Origin: Metaphire vulgaris
Taxonomy: Eukaryota > Annelida > Clitellata > Crassiclitellata > Megascolecidae
Direction of reading: 5' to 3'
NCBI GenBank assembly: GCA_018105865.1
Contig: CM030853.1
Span: forward strand, 234,501 to 298,500
Length of the DNA: 64,000 nt
In this document: piece after piece, positions 31,501-46,460 of the stretch
Position numbering within the stretch: position 1 is the first letter of the stretch
Layout: every line of letters starts with the position of its first letter
Made by a program: the position numbers and the translations under genes
Notes under the pieces: model-generated
Told to the model about the DNA's origin: nothing
What the model saw: only the letters and a program-made list of their open reading frames with translations
Database searches by the model: none

Positions 31501-31512
31501 AAAGATGGCGGC
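31501..31512 (+). promoter_or_regulatory. YY1-like AAAGATGGCGGC
   Basis: Matches the AAnATGGCGGC core seen at the GCLM and LSM2 starts. It is 460 bp upstream of the ATG of the lebercilin-like gene and in the same orientation. The following bases (ccatagatagaatgag at 31549) also resemble the LSM2 5' region. Confidence 0.4.
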
Positions 31513-31972
31513 AGGCAATTAGTTGGCTTCGACTGTCCACTGTCTTGACCATAGATAGAATGAGTGTTAACTTCTTTGGTTGAGACAGAGTAAGTGGCGT
31601 TGCTAGGCAACTGCTGTAAGCGCGCAACAAACGAAGCGTGACAATAACAATGCGTGACGTTGTATAAGCCTATCAGCTAATACTACGTGCATACATTCAT
31701 GTACAATAATATTATCATATACGTATGCTAGAGCATATAGAGGTCTAGACGACTGCTAATAGTAATGGCCGATGTATTGTAACATAAGATATGTTTATCT
31801 ATTCTCCTCTGAGGTTATATTCTACTTTTAGCAGTTGACGCTTTTTTGACAGAAGAAGTTCTTTTAGACTTTTTGTCTCGACCTCTGATCCTCTGATTCG
31901 AAGTGCCGCATCTTGCTTGGACGCTGGTGCCTGAGGAGGGAGAGGGGAGGGGGTCGTTCGGTCGGTTGGAAA

Positions 31973-33581
31973 ATGTCGTTTTCGTCTTCTAATCCGAAGA
32001 GAACGACTGTCGAGAAGAATTCCCTCCGCCGCCATTTTGTTTCCGTCAGAAGGACAGAAGCGATTCAACTGCGCAACCGAGAGAGGGAAGTACAGCGCCA
32101 GATCGAGGCTCTGAGGCGGGAAAACGCGAAGCTGCGCTGTGACGTCATCGGGTTCGACGACGCTCTTAAGAAATACGAACGTAACGATGGCAACGCATTC
32201 AGCGAACTGACAGAGAGACACGAACGAGGGAAACGAAGGATCACCGAAGAGATACAGAAGGAAGGCAGACGATGCCACCAACTGGATCACGAAATACGAA
32301 CGACGGAGGAAGAGACGAACCGACTGAAGGACCTCATGCGCGGCTACGAACGACTCAGCCGAAGGTCGAAGCTACAGGACACCGCGGTACTCGTCGATCG
32401 ACTGAAAAGATGTGAAGACAGAACAACGGAAACTGAATACGAGATAGAGGTTGGCCTATATATACCCACTGTATGAATTGATTACTTGTAAGTGGCTTAT
32501 ACTGCAGCGTATAGCTTCACGACAGCATAGGGCCTACTTATGGACATGTATGTTAAACCCGGTATTCCGGTTTCATAGCCTATATTGGTTACTGAAATCG
32601 CTGTAGCTAAAGGGTTAAACTTTTCAGTTGGGAGAACAATTAAGACTATAGTGTCTGCTATTACAATAACAGTATTAATCAAATACATTACATTACATTT
32701 AATCATAAATTCGTGCAGAGAATCAAAAGAAATGAAACCAGTGGCTATTCTTCAGCATGTCTTTCTGTCCCTTTCGTTTCCGTAGTCAGACGTCGGTGGT
32801 TTCAAATGTAGGTACTGAAGACGGACATTGAGGACCTGATTCTTCAGCATCAGAAGGATTTGAGGTCAGTTAAGTCACAAACTCGACAGACGAGGAAAGA
32901 CGTGAAAGAAATGAGCATCGAACTGGAAAACACAGTGCAACTGGTGAAGGTAAGAGATCTCACCTGAACCCACATCAACTCCACATTCATCAGTTGATCG
33001 CATTCGACATTTCTAATGCTTTGATGGTCAATGTATATAAGCACTACATGCTTATTTTACTTAATTAGTTTAAGCCATCGGAGGTTTAACATTGAAAGCT
33101 AAATGGTTCTAATTGTCAAGCGCAATCCTCAGTCAGTCTACTACAAAGAATGGGGTCTCATATATAGAAGCCAACTTAGGAACTGCAGATTCTGTTTAAT
33201 AATTACTTTTAAAAACTTTCACAAACTGCTCAATATTGGCAACCAAGCAAGTCCTCTTATTGATTGAACGAGCTTTCGGTCGGATGATTGATTAATTGAT
33301 TGATTGAGTGATTGCTATTTTGTTGACAGGAACGATCGAAAGAAACTGACCTGAAGAACATTTACTCGGCGTCGTCGTCATCTTCCCTGTTTCCTCCAAA
33401 CATTCGGCGATCGATGGATCTTCGTCGTCCACTCCGCGACAAACAGTCGGACGGCGTCCTCCTGCAGTCACGTGATCAGAGGGAAGAGGCTTATCTTGAG
33501 ATGGTCAAGAAGCAGACGCTGCTGCGTCGTCTTCACAATGTTCGTGAATCGCTGACTCATCCATGCATGATCTTCCGTTAA
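31973..33581 (+). CDS. Lebercilin-like coiled-coil protein
   Basis: Three coding exons: 31973-32449, 32812-32949, 33330-33581, all joined in phase 0, 288 residues. Start chosen at the first ATG (MSFSSSNPKR). From about residue 17 to 220 the protein is one long charged coiled coil. Its layout follows the lebercilin (LCA5) domain: a leading helix (NSLRRHFVSVRRTEAIQLRN), RRENAKLRCDVIGFDDALKKYE (first 20: RRENAKLRCDVIGFDDALKK) like LCA5 EENRLLKRLQHRQEKALQKFE, then SELTERHERGKRRI and a segment ending RLSRRSKLQD (LCA5 LKKLSEDRNL). Lebercilin is a ciliary transport/axoneme protein. No LCA5 residue position is invariant enough for certainty, and other cilium coiled-coil families are possible. The stop TAA at 33579-33581 lies inside the TTAA target site of a MITE. 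Confidence 0.6.
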
Positions 33582-33653
33582 CCCCTTAACTGTAGAACCC
33601 GGATATAGCTGTCCATTTTACATTGAGTTACAGTTAAATACACGGTTAAGGGG
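33582..33653 (+). mobile_element. 72-bp piggyBac-type MITE, copy 2
   Basis: Same length and sequence as copy 1 with TTAA at 33578-33581 and 33654-33657. The left TTAA supplies the stop codon of the upstream gene; without the element the joined sequence would still read TAA there. Confidence 0.85.
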
Positions 33654-34058
33654 TTAATAATGTCGCAGATGGATTCCAAGACACCGAGTCAACCTCTCCC
33701 TTAATTAAGAAAGACATTATTCGGCCACTATAACAGAGGATTTCAATCACTGAACTTCTATAGCGCCATTTCTAATGCCAGTTGCCACCAGCTGAATTTA
33801 AAGTGCACTGATCTTCTTGATATTGCATACTTCTATAATTATTAAATTCGATCAATTCAATTTCTATTGCGCCAATATACAATACCTGGGCATCGGTCTT
33901 TAATTACCAGGTAAGAGGTTGTTTCTAAATTAAGTATGTTCAGGTGTATTATTGCTGATTAAGATCATTTCGACAGCGTTTAAAATACGAGATCTTGGAA
34001 TTCCATTAGAACGGAGATCACGATTAATAACAATTATTTGCATATTTTTGTTTCGAAG

Positions 34059-34196
34059 ATGAAGAGAAATCGACGAAAGGTGATCGCAAAAGAAGAGGAA
34101 TTCTTCCGAGCTCTCGACTTAGAGACTCGGAATTACGTCGAAGCAACGGTCGTCGAGAGACAACAACGGGACAACCGTTACTTGGTCATGAGAAGA

Positions 34197-34255
<59 letters not shown>

Positions 34256-35129
34256 CGAACTAGTTCCGGAGAAATACGAGGCCGTTGATTCGACGGCGTC
34301 TCTTGAAGCGGCTTCAGAGGAGGATGCGATGAATCTGAAGACAGACGACGAAGAGGAGGAAGAGATCAGAAACGCTTTCGAAAACGAAGGAGAAGAGGAT
34401 CAAGAGGAGGATTACGAGGAATACGGCGACAAGACTGAGGAAGGGGAGGAGGAAGATGGGGAAGAGGATGGGGAGGAGGCTGACGAACAGGACTATGACC
34501 CGAACGATGAACATCACGACGAGAAATATGAGGAGGAATATGAGGAGGAGGAGGAACACGAGGAGGATTTCGAGGAGAATAAGGAACAGAAGGAGAATAG
34601 AGAATCTGAAAACGAGTACGACGAGGATAACGAAGAGAGGAATTCCGATTACCACGAGGATGAGTGGAAAGAGGATGGCGAGGATGAAGAAAACCAAGAG
34701 AAGAGCAACGACCAGTTGGCTGCTGCTGCGACGAAAGAAAACGAGAACGAAGACAGGAGGAGGAGGAGAAGGAGGAGAAGACGGCGGAAGAGCAGCAGAC
34801 ATGGCCTCGGTTGTCCTTCGAAGGAAGAGGACACGAGGCAGTCGAACGATGAATCCAACAAGTGTCATTTTCCTTCGGAACGACTCCACGACGAAACGCC
34901 TCCGGGCACGAGACACGAGTCACGTGACAGCAAAAGGAATCATTTTGAAGATGACGTCATCGCCGCTGATCCGACGAAATGCGAAATGTCGGACTTCGAT
35001 CCCCAATTATTCAAAGGAGTTCTGTTGGAAAGAAGGAGAAAGACATACGTCTACAGTCAACCAACGATACATCTCCACAAAGGCATCCCCACACACAGAC
35101 TGAGGCTCGTCAAAAGACTAGAAATATGA
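34059..35129 (+). CDS. very acidic polyQ protein, unrecognised
   Basis: One open frame of 356 residues from the ATG at 34059. An N-terminal basic/helical part (MKRNRRKVIAKEEEFFRAL) is followed by a polyQ run of about 18 encoded by a CAG array at 34199-34251, a Glu/Asp-rich middle of some 150 residues, a short Arg-rich stretch, and an ordinary-looking tail that includes RKTYVYSQPTIHLHKGIPTH. The tail looks like a conserved motif; I connect it loosely with the YSF..P..NLH.G.P-type motif I associate with lebercilin-family proteins, so this may be the C-terminal exon of the gene just upstream rather than a separate gene. The ATG follows a TTTCGAAG that could be an acceptor in phase 0, and AAT|GTTCGT in the upstream exon is a possible phase 0 donor. 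Function unknown. Confidence 0.55.
34199..34251 (+). repeat. coding (CAG)n array
   Basis: Seventeen to eighteen CAG codons read as glutamine in the acidic protein. Confidence 0.95.
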
Positions 35130-35144
35130 AACCATTGTAGACAC

Positions 35145-35197
<53 letters not shown>

Positions 35198-35491
35198 TAA
35201 TAGGTCTATATATACATTGCGCGCCAGAATGTCGCAGGAGAATCATGAAATAACGACAAAGAAATGTCTTGTGACGTGATTTCAAACAGAATCTGTGGCT
35301 GTTTTATGATAACTTGTCATGATGAAATGCTGACGAAAACTATATTATTATTAGGCCTATTAAGACTAAATTCGTTTTCTTTTGATGAGATGCAGGCTTG
35401 AACCTGGCTGCTGGCATAAAGTGAGCGTTGAATGACATTGCTGTATAAACGGCCGCGTAATGTCTCTTCAGTCAGGTGTTGATCAGTTTTC

Positions 35492-35951
35492 CATTAGCGT
35501 CGCCACGGGCGGGGGCAAATGGGGGCAGCTGCCCCCCCCCCAAACTGCCCCAGACCACCTACCAGATTATAATAATAATAATGTGATTTTAAGTGGTTTA
35601 GGAGGCTAAGTAAGCCTGTGTGAAAACCACTGATGTAACCATCTGCATTCAATAACCTAGTTTATCTAGATAGCCTTTGAATCCGTTCACTGTTTCAACT
35701 GTCACTCCCACCTCGTCCAAACTGTTCCATTTGTCCACAACCCTTGCCAAAAAAAAAGTTTTCTTTCTTGGACCAACCCTCTGCTTAAACATTTTGCACT
35801 TGATCTTGTGCTGCTAAATGTGCCAATGTAAAGAATCGATCATATGTTTTTCTCGCAAATGGTGAGGTGGAGGAGGGGGTGAGGGGTGGGTAAGGAATCC
35901 GACACGCTAGCCCCTTTACCCCCCAACCAAAAATTCCTGGCGACGCCACTG
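35492..35951 (-). mobile_element. CAGTGGCGTCGCCA-family MITE interrupted by a LINE
   Basis: Left end cattagcgtcgccacgg and right end cctggcgacgccactg match the copy at 40998-41168, but the interior is split at about 35567/35866 by some 300 bp of foreign sequence. Confidence 0.75.
35568..35865 (-). pseudogene. 5'-truncated non-LTR retrotransposon 3' end, nested
   Basis: On the minus strand it reads QRVGPRKKTFFLARVVDKWN then SLDEVGVTVETVNGFKGYLD, the standard end of LINE reverse-transcriptase ORFs (F..RVV..WN.LP...V....V..FK..LD), and finishes with a short ATT tail at 35568-35580. Part of a degenerate copy. Confidence 0.75.
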
Positions 35952-36879
35952 AGTTTACCCCCCGAATAATTACGTCAAAAACTTTTGACCCCTTCCAAAA
36001 TCAATAGCAGGTCCCAATAACAAGGTTATTATTTTTTGCAGTGATGACCATTTTTTCCTTTTTTGCTCATCGAGTGTCAAAATGTGGTGGTGATGACCTT
36101 TTTTGCCATGCTTTCTTCCATTGCAATAAGTAGTTTTCCATGAAATTTCCTGTTTTTTGATTATTTGTAAAGAGTGAAATTGTTGACGTCAACTTCTCTT
36201 GACCTCCTCCCCTGTCACCTGTCAACAACTGTCAAACTTTTTCGAACCCCCTCCCCTAAATTGTTGACGTAATTAATGGACAGCCCCCAACCTAGCCTCA
36301 CTGCCCTTCGGATGTTGACTATTGCCTGGCTGATCATATACCTTTCCCACAGCTATTTTAAGAAAGGCTGAGCGACTAAGAATAAGCAGCTACTATTGTA
36401 CTTTACTAGGGCGTTATATAAATCCACGAGATTTTACTTACTTACTCCTCTGTTCAAAGTTCCAACCAATCAAAAAAACTCAATTCGTGTTAGCTCTCTA
36501 GTGATTGGTTGAAATTTCAAACCGTTCTAGGCACCAGTTCAAATTTCAAACGATCCTCATGCTGCGGTCCTTTGCTGCGGTCCTTTCTTCGTCTCGACGC
36601 CACGCAGTGAGGTTCATCGAGCAACTTCGTTCGGTCGAATATTTTAGAATTTAAAGACAATTCTAAAATATTTATACCGTTGACGAAGTTGGTGTTATGT
36701 CGGTTCAGAAACTGTCGTTAAGGTTTTAAGTAGTTATTAGGGTTATTAGTAGTTATTCCGTCGACTGGTGCTGATGTACTACCACGATGGCGCTAAAGAA
36801 GTTTACTACTACTACTACGTTCCTGTTCGAAAGATCCTCAACGGTCGAACGCCGCTCTCTACTAAGCTCGAGGTCAGCA

Positions 36880-37056
36880 ATCATCTATCTGATCGTCCCT
36901 CCGGCGCTTAAGACGGCGGGGTTTGAGGGGCAGGTCCTTCCGACTTGGGGCCCTGCCTCGTGCAACTCGTTCCCAAACAACGTTGACGGTCGAGACATTG
37001 CCGTATCGGATCCGAAAACAACTGAAGACGTACTTTTTAATACTTCATTCTTGTAA
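36880..37056 (+). pseudogene. LINE reverse-transcriptase ORF C-terminus remnant
   Basis: GPASCNSFPNNVDGRDIAVS followed by a Phe-Leu-stop resembles the APRLWNSLP..IR......FK..LKT.LF end of L2/CR1/Jockey-type ORFs. Degenerate and without the upstream domains. Confidence 0.5.
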
Positions 37057-38036
37057 AGCGCTTTTGACTCTGGCATATGTTAGCTATGCTTATGGCTCTT
37101 AAGAAATTGTCATGTATAATAATAATGTTAGATGTTGTTAGATGTCGGACACTCACTGATTTACAGTTCAACGATCAGTTATGCTAGCGCTTTTTCCCAG
37201 ATCTGTGTTTTTTGTGAAATCTGGGCTTCTTAAAAATTTCCTTTTTACAGTTCATTCAGTTTGATGATGCATAATTTGCTATTGTAACTCTTAATATACA
37301 GTAAACCTAAAGTATTTTGTTTTTGCAGTATTGACATTGAAGGCTACTGTATAATAATGCAACCTTGTGAATCTGTATTGTATAATTGAATCTGTCTGTA
37401 CTGTATAATTGGCAATTGCAACCTTGTAAATCGTTGCGGGGAGGGTTAAATGTTGTTGTAGATGTCACTCAGGAAAGCAAAGACCTCCAAGCAAGAGAAA
37501 GACCCTCGAGTATCATCAAAGTCAACTCCAGTCCAACCCCTGCTGCTTTGCCCCAATATTTTATTTTGCATTTTTATTGATAATTTATCTGCTGTTGTAT
37601 GTATTGCATTATCATGGTTGACTAAGTTTTGTGTTTCTTGTTTTCAGGATCTATTTTTGCCACACAGAGGTCCATCATGTCTTGTATTCGTTGATTCCAG
37701 CATCCGGTTTCTTTGGTTTCGGCTGGCTCTTTGTTTCACTTTGGTTGCGGCTGTTTGTTGTGTGTGTTTCGTTCGGTGCTGTGGCAGGTGCAGTCAAGTT
37801 TTTTGTGCGAGCGCCGGTTACGAGGTGTTTTTTCCGGCTCTCTTTCGTTTACTGCGGTTGCGATGCCGTCCGTCATTTTCTATAGGCCTATTTAATGTGC
37901 TTGGTTTATTTCTTTTATTGGCAATTAGTTAATTCTGTACTTTTTTCAGGATGGACGGTGCCATTTTATTTCTTTGTAAAATGCATTTATGATTGATCTT
38001 GTATAGGCCTATGGTTTTTTTATGATTTTCTGTACA

Positions 38037-39883
38037 GGTACAGATACTTCAGCTTCAGGACACAAAAGCAGGATCACAGAGAGCTTCAATTGCCCTATCT
38101 GTATGTCTGTGTGTATCTATATTTGTGTGTGTTTGTGCATGTGTGTGTTTGTGTATATCTGTATTTGTGTTTGTGTATATCTGTATTTGTGTTTGTGTGT
38201 GTGTATTTTTTCCAGGACGGGAATTCCTCCTTGTTTTGGGGTAGACTGAAAACAAATTTGTAATCTCTCAACAGTTATAACAATAATTTATTTTAGCTTG
38301 GCGGCATTAAATTTTAAAAGGTAAAAGAATTTTCTCATTTGTTTTTCTCCGTGCGCTTGAAATAGAATATATCTAATATAAATGTAATATAATCTGATTA
38401 ACTGTTGAAAGACAATTTGTTTTCTTCTTTGGACCTTCCCTATTTCTCTAAAATTGTTAGTTTTTGGGGTTTGTTCTAAACATTTTGAAAGTCAAATCTA
38501 ATCTCAACATTTTAATTCTAAAATTTCTGGGGGGTCTCCCTCTCAAGCTCACAGCTTCATCGCAGCGAGAGGGTGAACAGCTAATCATATGGGATTATCT
38601 TGAGGCTGTCCTTCATGTTTTGGAAAGTCTCAATGAATTGATTATCTGGCCAATGTGAGCAGCAATTTATTCTATTTGACTGGTTGTCTGAATTTTGTAT
38701 ATTGATTGTCATTTTAGGGGAATAATCAGCCGTCATCTGGTTCGTCATCCTGTCGACTCGACTGTCGTTTGGCAACGCGTTGCTTATCCAGATCTACCTC
38801 GAGCGACTGGCAGTTTCGTCTCCTGCTGAATCTTCTGTGTATTCTCTCGTTGAAGATGCTTCTCAGCAGTGATATTTTACTTCCAAAAATAATTACTTTT
38901 ACTCTTTAGTTTTGGCTTTCTTATTTGACTTTCACTTTCAATTACAGTTTTCAATTTCACTTATAATTTTACTTTGTAAATAATTGTTATTATACTGTAC
39001 TTTTAATTAGAGTTTTATATATATATCAGACCTTCCAGGCTTCCAGTCCATTTATTTCATTTAACAGCAGTAAGTCACTGGGCTAATATGCTGGATGCAC
39101 AGCATTATTATACAGTGTGACAGATAACAAATATGAACGGCTGCCACTTGCCATTCCATGCACAGAAACATTTAGCGCAATACCTAAGCTGTCACTCAGA
39201 CGGGAACAATATCAGTATGTGTGCAATGGCTGCAAGTCTGCAATCAGATGTAAATGATTCAATATGCAATGCTGCTTTTGAGCTTCATGTTTGTAGGTGC
39301 CCTGGTCATACTTTAAAAAAAAACTGCCAAATATCACTCCCTTTTTCTACCAGCAAGCTTTTTAGATAAACTCGTACTTTTCTATTTAGACACTTGAGAG
39401 TCAAGATGAATGAAATGTTTGTAAGAATAAACCGGGAGACAGCAGAAGTACAAACAGTACGGTCTGCCTAAACAGTCGGGCATGAACATAAATTTGAAAT
39501 AAAATGGGAGAAGTTAATTTTACTGCAACTAATAATTACTATTTAATTTAATTTTTTGTGTCCTTATTTTACTTATACTTTATATTTTAGCCGTAAACTA
39601 TGTTTTACTTCGTATATAAGTTTTACTGAACTAACTGCAAACAATTTTTAATTTCAGTTCAGCAATATATGACTGCTTCTCAAGACAGGACTTCAACAGC
39701 AGCAGAGAATTTCTGTCACTGCTCGAGTGGATCTTCAAGACCAATTTCTTCAGCGTGTGTGGATTCGACTCGAGTGTGCCATGGCAGCAATCTGCTCGTC
39801 GTTTACCTCTCAATTTCATCAGCAACCGCCCTTTTGCTCTGGTTGCAGTGCTACATAACTTGTATGCAGTGATGGGTAACTAA
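38037..39883 (+). CDS. candidate exons of an unrecognised gene
   Basis: Several stretches look like exons. 38037-38101 (VQILQLQDTKAGSQRAS) lies between a GTACAG acceptor and TCT|GTATGTC. About 38555-38656 reads EGEQLIIWDYLEAVLHVLES and ends CCAAT|GTGAGC. 38730-38868 reads VIWFVILSTRLSFGNALLIQ then IYLERL, ending CA|GTGATA in phase 2. It joins in frame to 39658-39883, which reads SAIYDCFSRQDFNSSREFLS then LLEWIFKTNFF and runs to a stop. The last junction is well supported by phase; the second-to-third one is not (phase 2 meets phase 1), so an exon or a better donor is missing. 37472 (ATG TCA CTC AGG) may be an upstream exon. The protein would be helical. I do not recognise it. Confidence 0.35.
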
Positions 39884-39984
39884 CTAAAACATTAGTTTAA
39901 CTACAACTAAATTTAAACTAGAGGTAAGTCGTTAAACTTTTAGTTGCAAACTAACTTTCTAAAATCATCATTTTGCTCCCTCAA

Positions 39985-40172
39985 CTCTTGCGGCAATAGC
40001 AAGACACAAAATGTTTCCAAGAAGTTCTATCTTCTGTGAATTGTCTTCCTTCTATGATTGAAATTCCTTTCATGCTCATCTCATCTTCTCTGATGTTGTC
40101 CCACTTTTTCCTGGGTCTTCCTCTTGCTTTATTTCTTGTTTGAGTCCCCCTCTCCCTGTCAACAACTGTCAA
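39985..40172 (-). pseudogene. LINE reverse-transcriptase ORF C-terminus remnant
   Basis: Minus strand reads KARGRPRKKWDNIREDEMSM and, a little later, EDRTSWKHFV, the typical G+RPRKRW.D....D........A.DR..WR..V end of RTE/Jockey-like LINE polymerases. No further domain is attached. Confidence 0.7.
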
Positions 40173-40997
40173 ACTTTTTCAAACTCCCTCCCCTAAATTG
40201 TTGACGTAATTAATGGACAGCCCTTATACACAGTTATATATTAACGAACAGTTGGCCTACAGGCACGGGAATTATACAGCTTTAATAGATCAGAAAATAC
40301 CATGTCTAAATCACCCTCAGTGTACCGTGTTTGAGTCGGTTCACTCACTCCTCCAGTTTCCGTTATTCCAAGTGCAGACGCCGGGTTAATTCATCTGATG
40401 CATACATTCCCAGTGTAATGATTGTCAAGTATAGATGCTTGAGGATTGCTTGCTAAGATTATCAGCTGAAGGCATGCAACTGGGTATAACGTATGCATAC
40501 ACTACACATTAGATTGTTCTATATTAATATCCATTTTAAGACCTGGCTTCGGCCCATAGGCCTACGCTTATAAAGCAGCACTTAAAACACGTTATATAAA
40601 AAATGTGACTCAATAAAAAACGTCACTGTATATTTGTCCATAAATTTGGCAAATGTGAACCGATTTTCAAAATGTTTTCGCTGTTTGACTCAGAAGTAAA
40701 TGGAGGCAGTGACCCTATTTGCAGTCCTCAGACTATATTTCTCTGAGGCTCAGAAAAATTCATGGTCCCTGCTTTGTGGTGTCATTGGCCTATTTAGCCA
40801 ATTTATTCAGCATAATGAGGTAGTTGTATTTTTCACCCCATCACAGTGTGGCCTAATTGAAATACGTCTCTGTTTTAAAGTAACCAAAGCACTACTGGTG
40901 TGTATGTGGTGCAAGCACTGACGCTCAATCTATAACGACGAGTTTTGAAGGGAATGCAGTTACTGCGGGTAGAATTTTCTCTTGGCTGATTGTTGAT

Positions 40998-41168
40998 CAT
41001 TAGCGTCGCCACAGGGGGGCAAATGGGGCAAAACTGCCCCAGACCACCTACCAGATTCGCGCAAATCCGGTGAGAAAGTTTTCTGTGGAGGGGGGCTAAG
41101 GGGTGGGTAAGGAATCTGACACGCTAGCCCCTTTTGCCCCCAACCAAAAGTTCCTGGCGACGCCACTG
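40998..41168 (-). mobile_element. CAGTGGCGTCGCCA-family MITE copy c
   Basis: About 170 bp, inverted relative to the copies in GCLM, with the complete interior (ccagaccacctaccagatt, gaaagttttctgtgg, gggtaaggaatctgacacg). Confidence 0.8.
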
Positions 41169-41733
41169 CAGTTTTCTGTAAGTTTAGTCGCCCTATGCTT
41201 ATTTAAAAGCGCCCAGAGGCGTTTGCAATCAACGGGCGAGAATCTCTTCGTTCTAAATGCGACGTTAACTATTAAATTGCCCCTGCAAACGATTTTCAAC
41301 ATCTGCAACTGATGGTCGCTCGACGCCTAGAAATTTCCTCACTCAACGCTCTTCTCTTCCCACTTCCCCTACAATCGCCAGGTGGTCGAAGGTGTGCTTT
41401 CCCGCCGTTGCCCCTCCTCCTCCCTCCATCGCCGTCTGTCACTCTGTCACGTGTGTCGTCTGCTTCTGGTGTCTCGATGCTGCTCTCAGTTGAACGCCTT
41501 CTTCATCTTGTTATGTCGTTTCGAACGCAGAAATCCGAGCTGTTCTCCGCATTTGAGAAGCGAAATTCGACGTTTTAAACCGATGCTACTGGATTCTGCT
41601 TCTGGATTCTACGAGATTCCAATCCTCGTCCACCGATTGACTTTGAATGGCTTTCTCTGCGTTCGATTGAAGCGAGAAAAAAAGTGAAACAGTGGGTTAG
41701 GATTTTCCGTTTGTCTGTTTGGATTTGCTGAAG

Positions 41734-45238
<3,505 letters not shown>

Positions 45239-46388
45239 CCTGAAACGATACTTCATTTATATGGAGCCAGTTTGTCGAACATCTACTATATGTTATCGTG
45301 TGTGTTAATTAAAAGCTTCTTTCTACAATTATTATTATTAGTGGATTGTTCTGTCTACCTGTTTGTATGTCTGTCTCCCATTTCTTGGTCTCTTTGTCTC
45401 TGTCATTTAACTCATCGTGTATAAACAGAGGATGAATTATAATTGATGCAGATGTATTGCATCATCAGACACTTTTCTCCATTTGTAGACCCATCGACAG
45501 AAAATCCGAGCCCTTATTTGGACAGAACAGTCACCCCCCCCCACACACACAATAACCTTTAGGTTTACTCGTGTGAAATAGTGTAAAGAAAAGAAATTAT
45601 TTTGAAAAAACAAACGATGGAAGCTGCAACCGTACGATAATTTGATGATTATATTATTATGGGTGATGTCTTTTTTTACTTGTCAAGACTTTTCGGACAG
45701 AAGTCACATTCACGTTGTAGGTCTTCTTGGCCGCCTGAGGCCCGAATTCCTCTGCTCCGCTGATGTTACTATTCGACCGTAAGACCATTCAGTCATAAAT
45801 ATCGTATAAGGCCAATATATTTTTGTTGCAGGGCACGGGCCCCTGCAGATGGCCGGGGCCCCTGCCCTCTCTCGACTGGCCTAACGATTTGCGTTGTGAC
45901 GAGGGTCGAGGCGAGGCCCCTTCTGCCTATTAGGGCTTGGACTGGTCGCGTGAGAAATGCACAAAACCAGAATCATTCATCAGCTGCTGTGGCTCAGTCT
46001 AAAAACCCTGCTGAGGGAGATCGTCGCCCCACTAAGGCCATCTATACTCGAATCTGGGGAAGAGTTGGCCTGTACGAGTGAAGATGATGCCTCCCCCTAT
46101 TCTGAAGCCCTGGCGACGCCACTGCATCCGATGAAATGGAGAATCAGACGCACCGCTGACGCTGTTTCAGTGATGAACATTTTTCTGTCTCTAATTTCGT
46201 CGGTGACGCAGCAGATGTTGCAATTAAGTGCCGTGGGCGAGGTACGTCGATAGACAGACGGTGGGACGAGTAGGCTACGGCGAAGGCGGGTAACAGTCGG
46301 TGAAGGAGGTAGGGGTAGAGGACGAGGAGATGGCCACTCTGACCATCTCACTGTATCCGCTGTCTCCCAGACGCTGTACCAGAGAGAG

Positions 46389-46460
<72 letters not shown>

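Larger units (their letters stand above)
30391..31972. other. divergent promoter region, Vestigial-like (-) / lebercilin-like (+)
   Basis: 30391-30760 is strongly CpG-rich with CGG and GGTC repeats, as expected for the promoter and 5' UTR of the Vestigial-like gene; long Arg-rich ORFs there are shadows. A CTCC array follows at 30911-30950. At 31202-31293 there is a hairpin with an internal tandem repeat. A YY1-like AAAGATGGCGGC lies at 31501-31512 in plus orientation, possibly marking the start region of the plus-strand gene. Confidence 0.45.
35130..38036. other. intergenic, transposon graveyard
   Basis: A TA array at 35149-35194; a MITE with a nested LINE end at 35492-35951; a GTCCATTAATTACG-type element remnant at about 35955-36291; a SINE-like piece at 36368-36446; a second SINE-like piece at about 36757-36818 ending in TAC repeats; and a LINE ORF end at 36880-37056. 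Exons of the unrecognised downstream gene may begin near 37462. Confidence 0.55.
39884..41733. other. intergenic with LINE and MITE pieces
   Basis: A LINE ORF end at 39985-40172 (minus), a short piece of the GTCCATTAATTACG family at 40147-40224, and a MITE at 40998-41168. The GC-rich part 41290-41700 is the likely promoter/5' UTR of the lectin-CUB gene. Confidence 0.5.

Noticed and set aside
34314..34923. 200- and 185-codon minus-strand ORFs, very hydrophobic or Arg/Pro-rich
   Set aside because: Antisense of the Glu-rich coding exon, where GAG/GAA codons read as Leu/Phe/Ser on the other strand.
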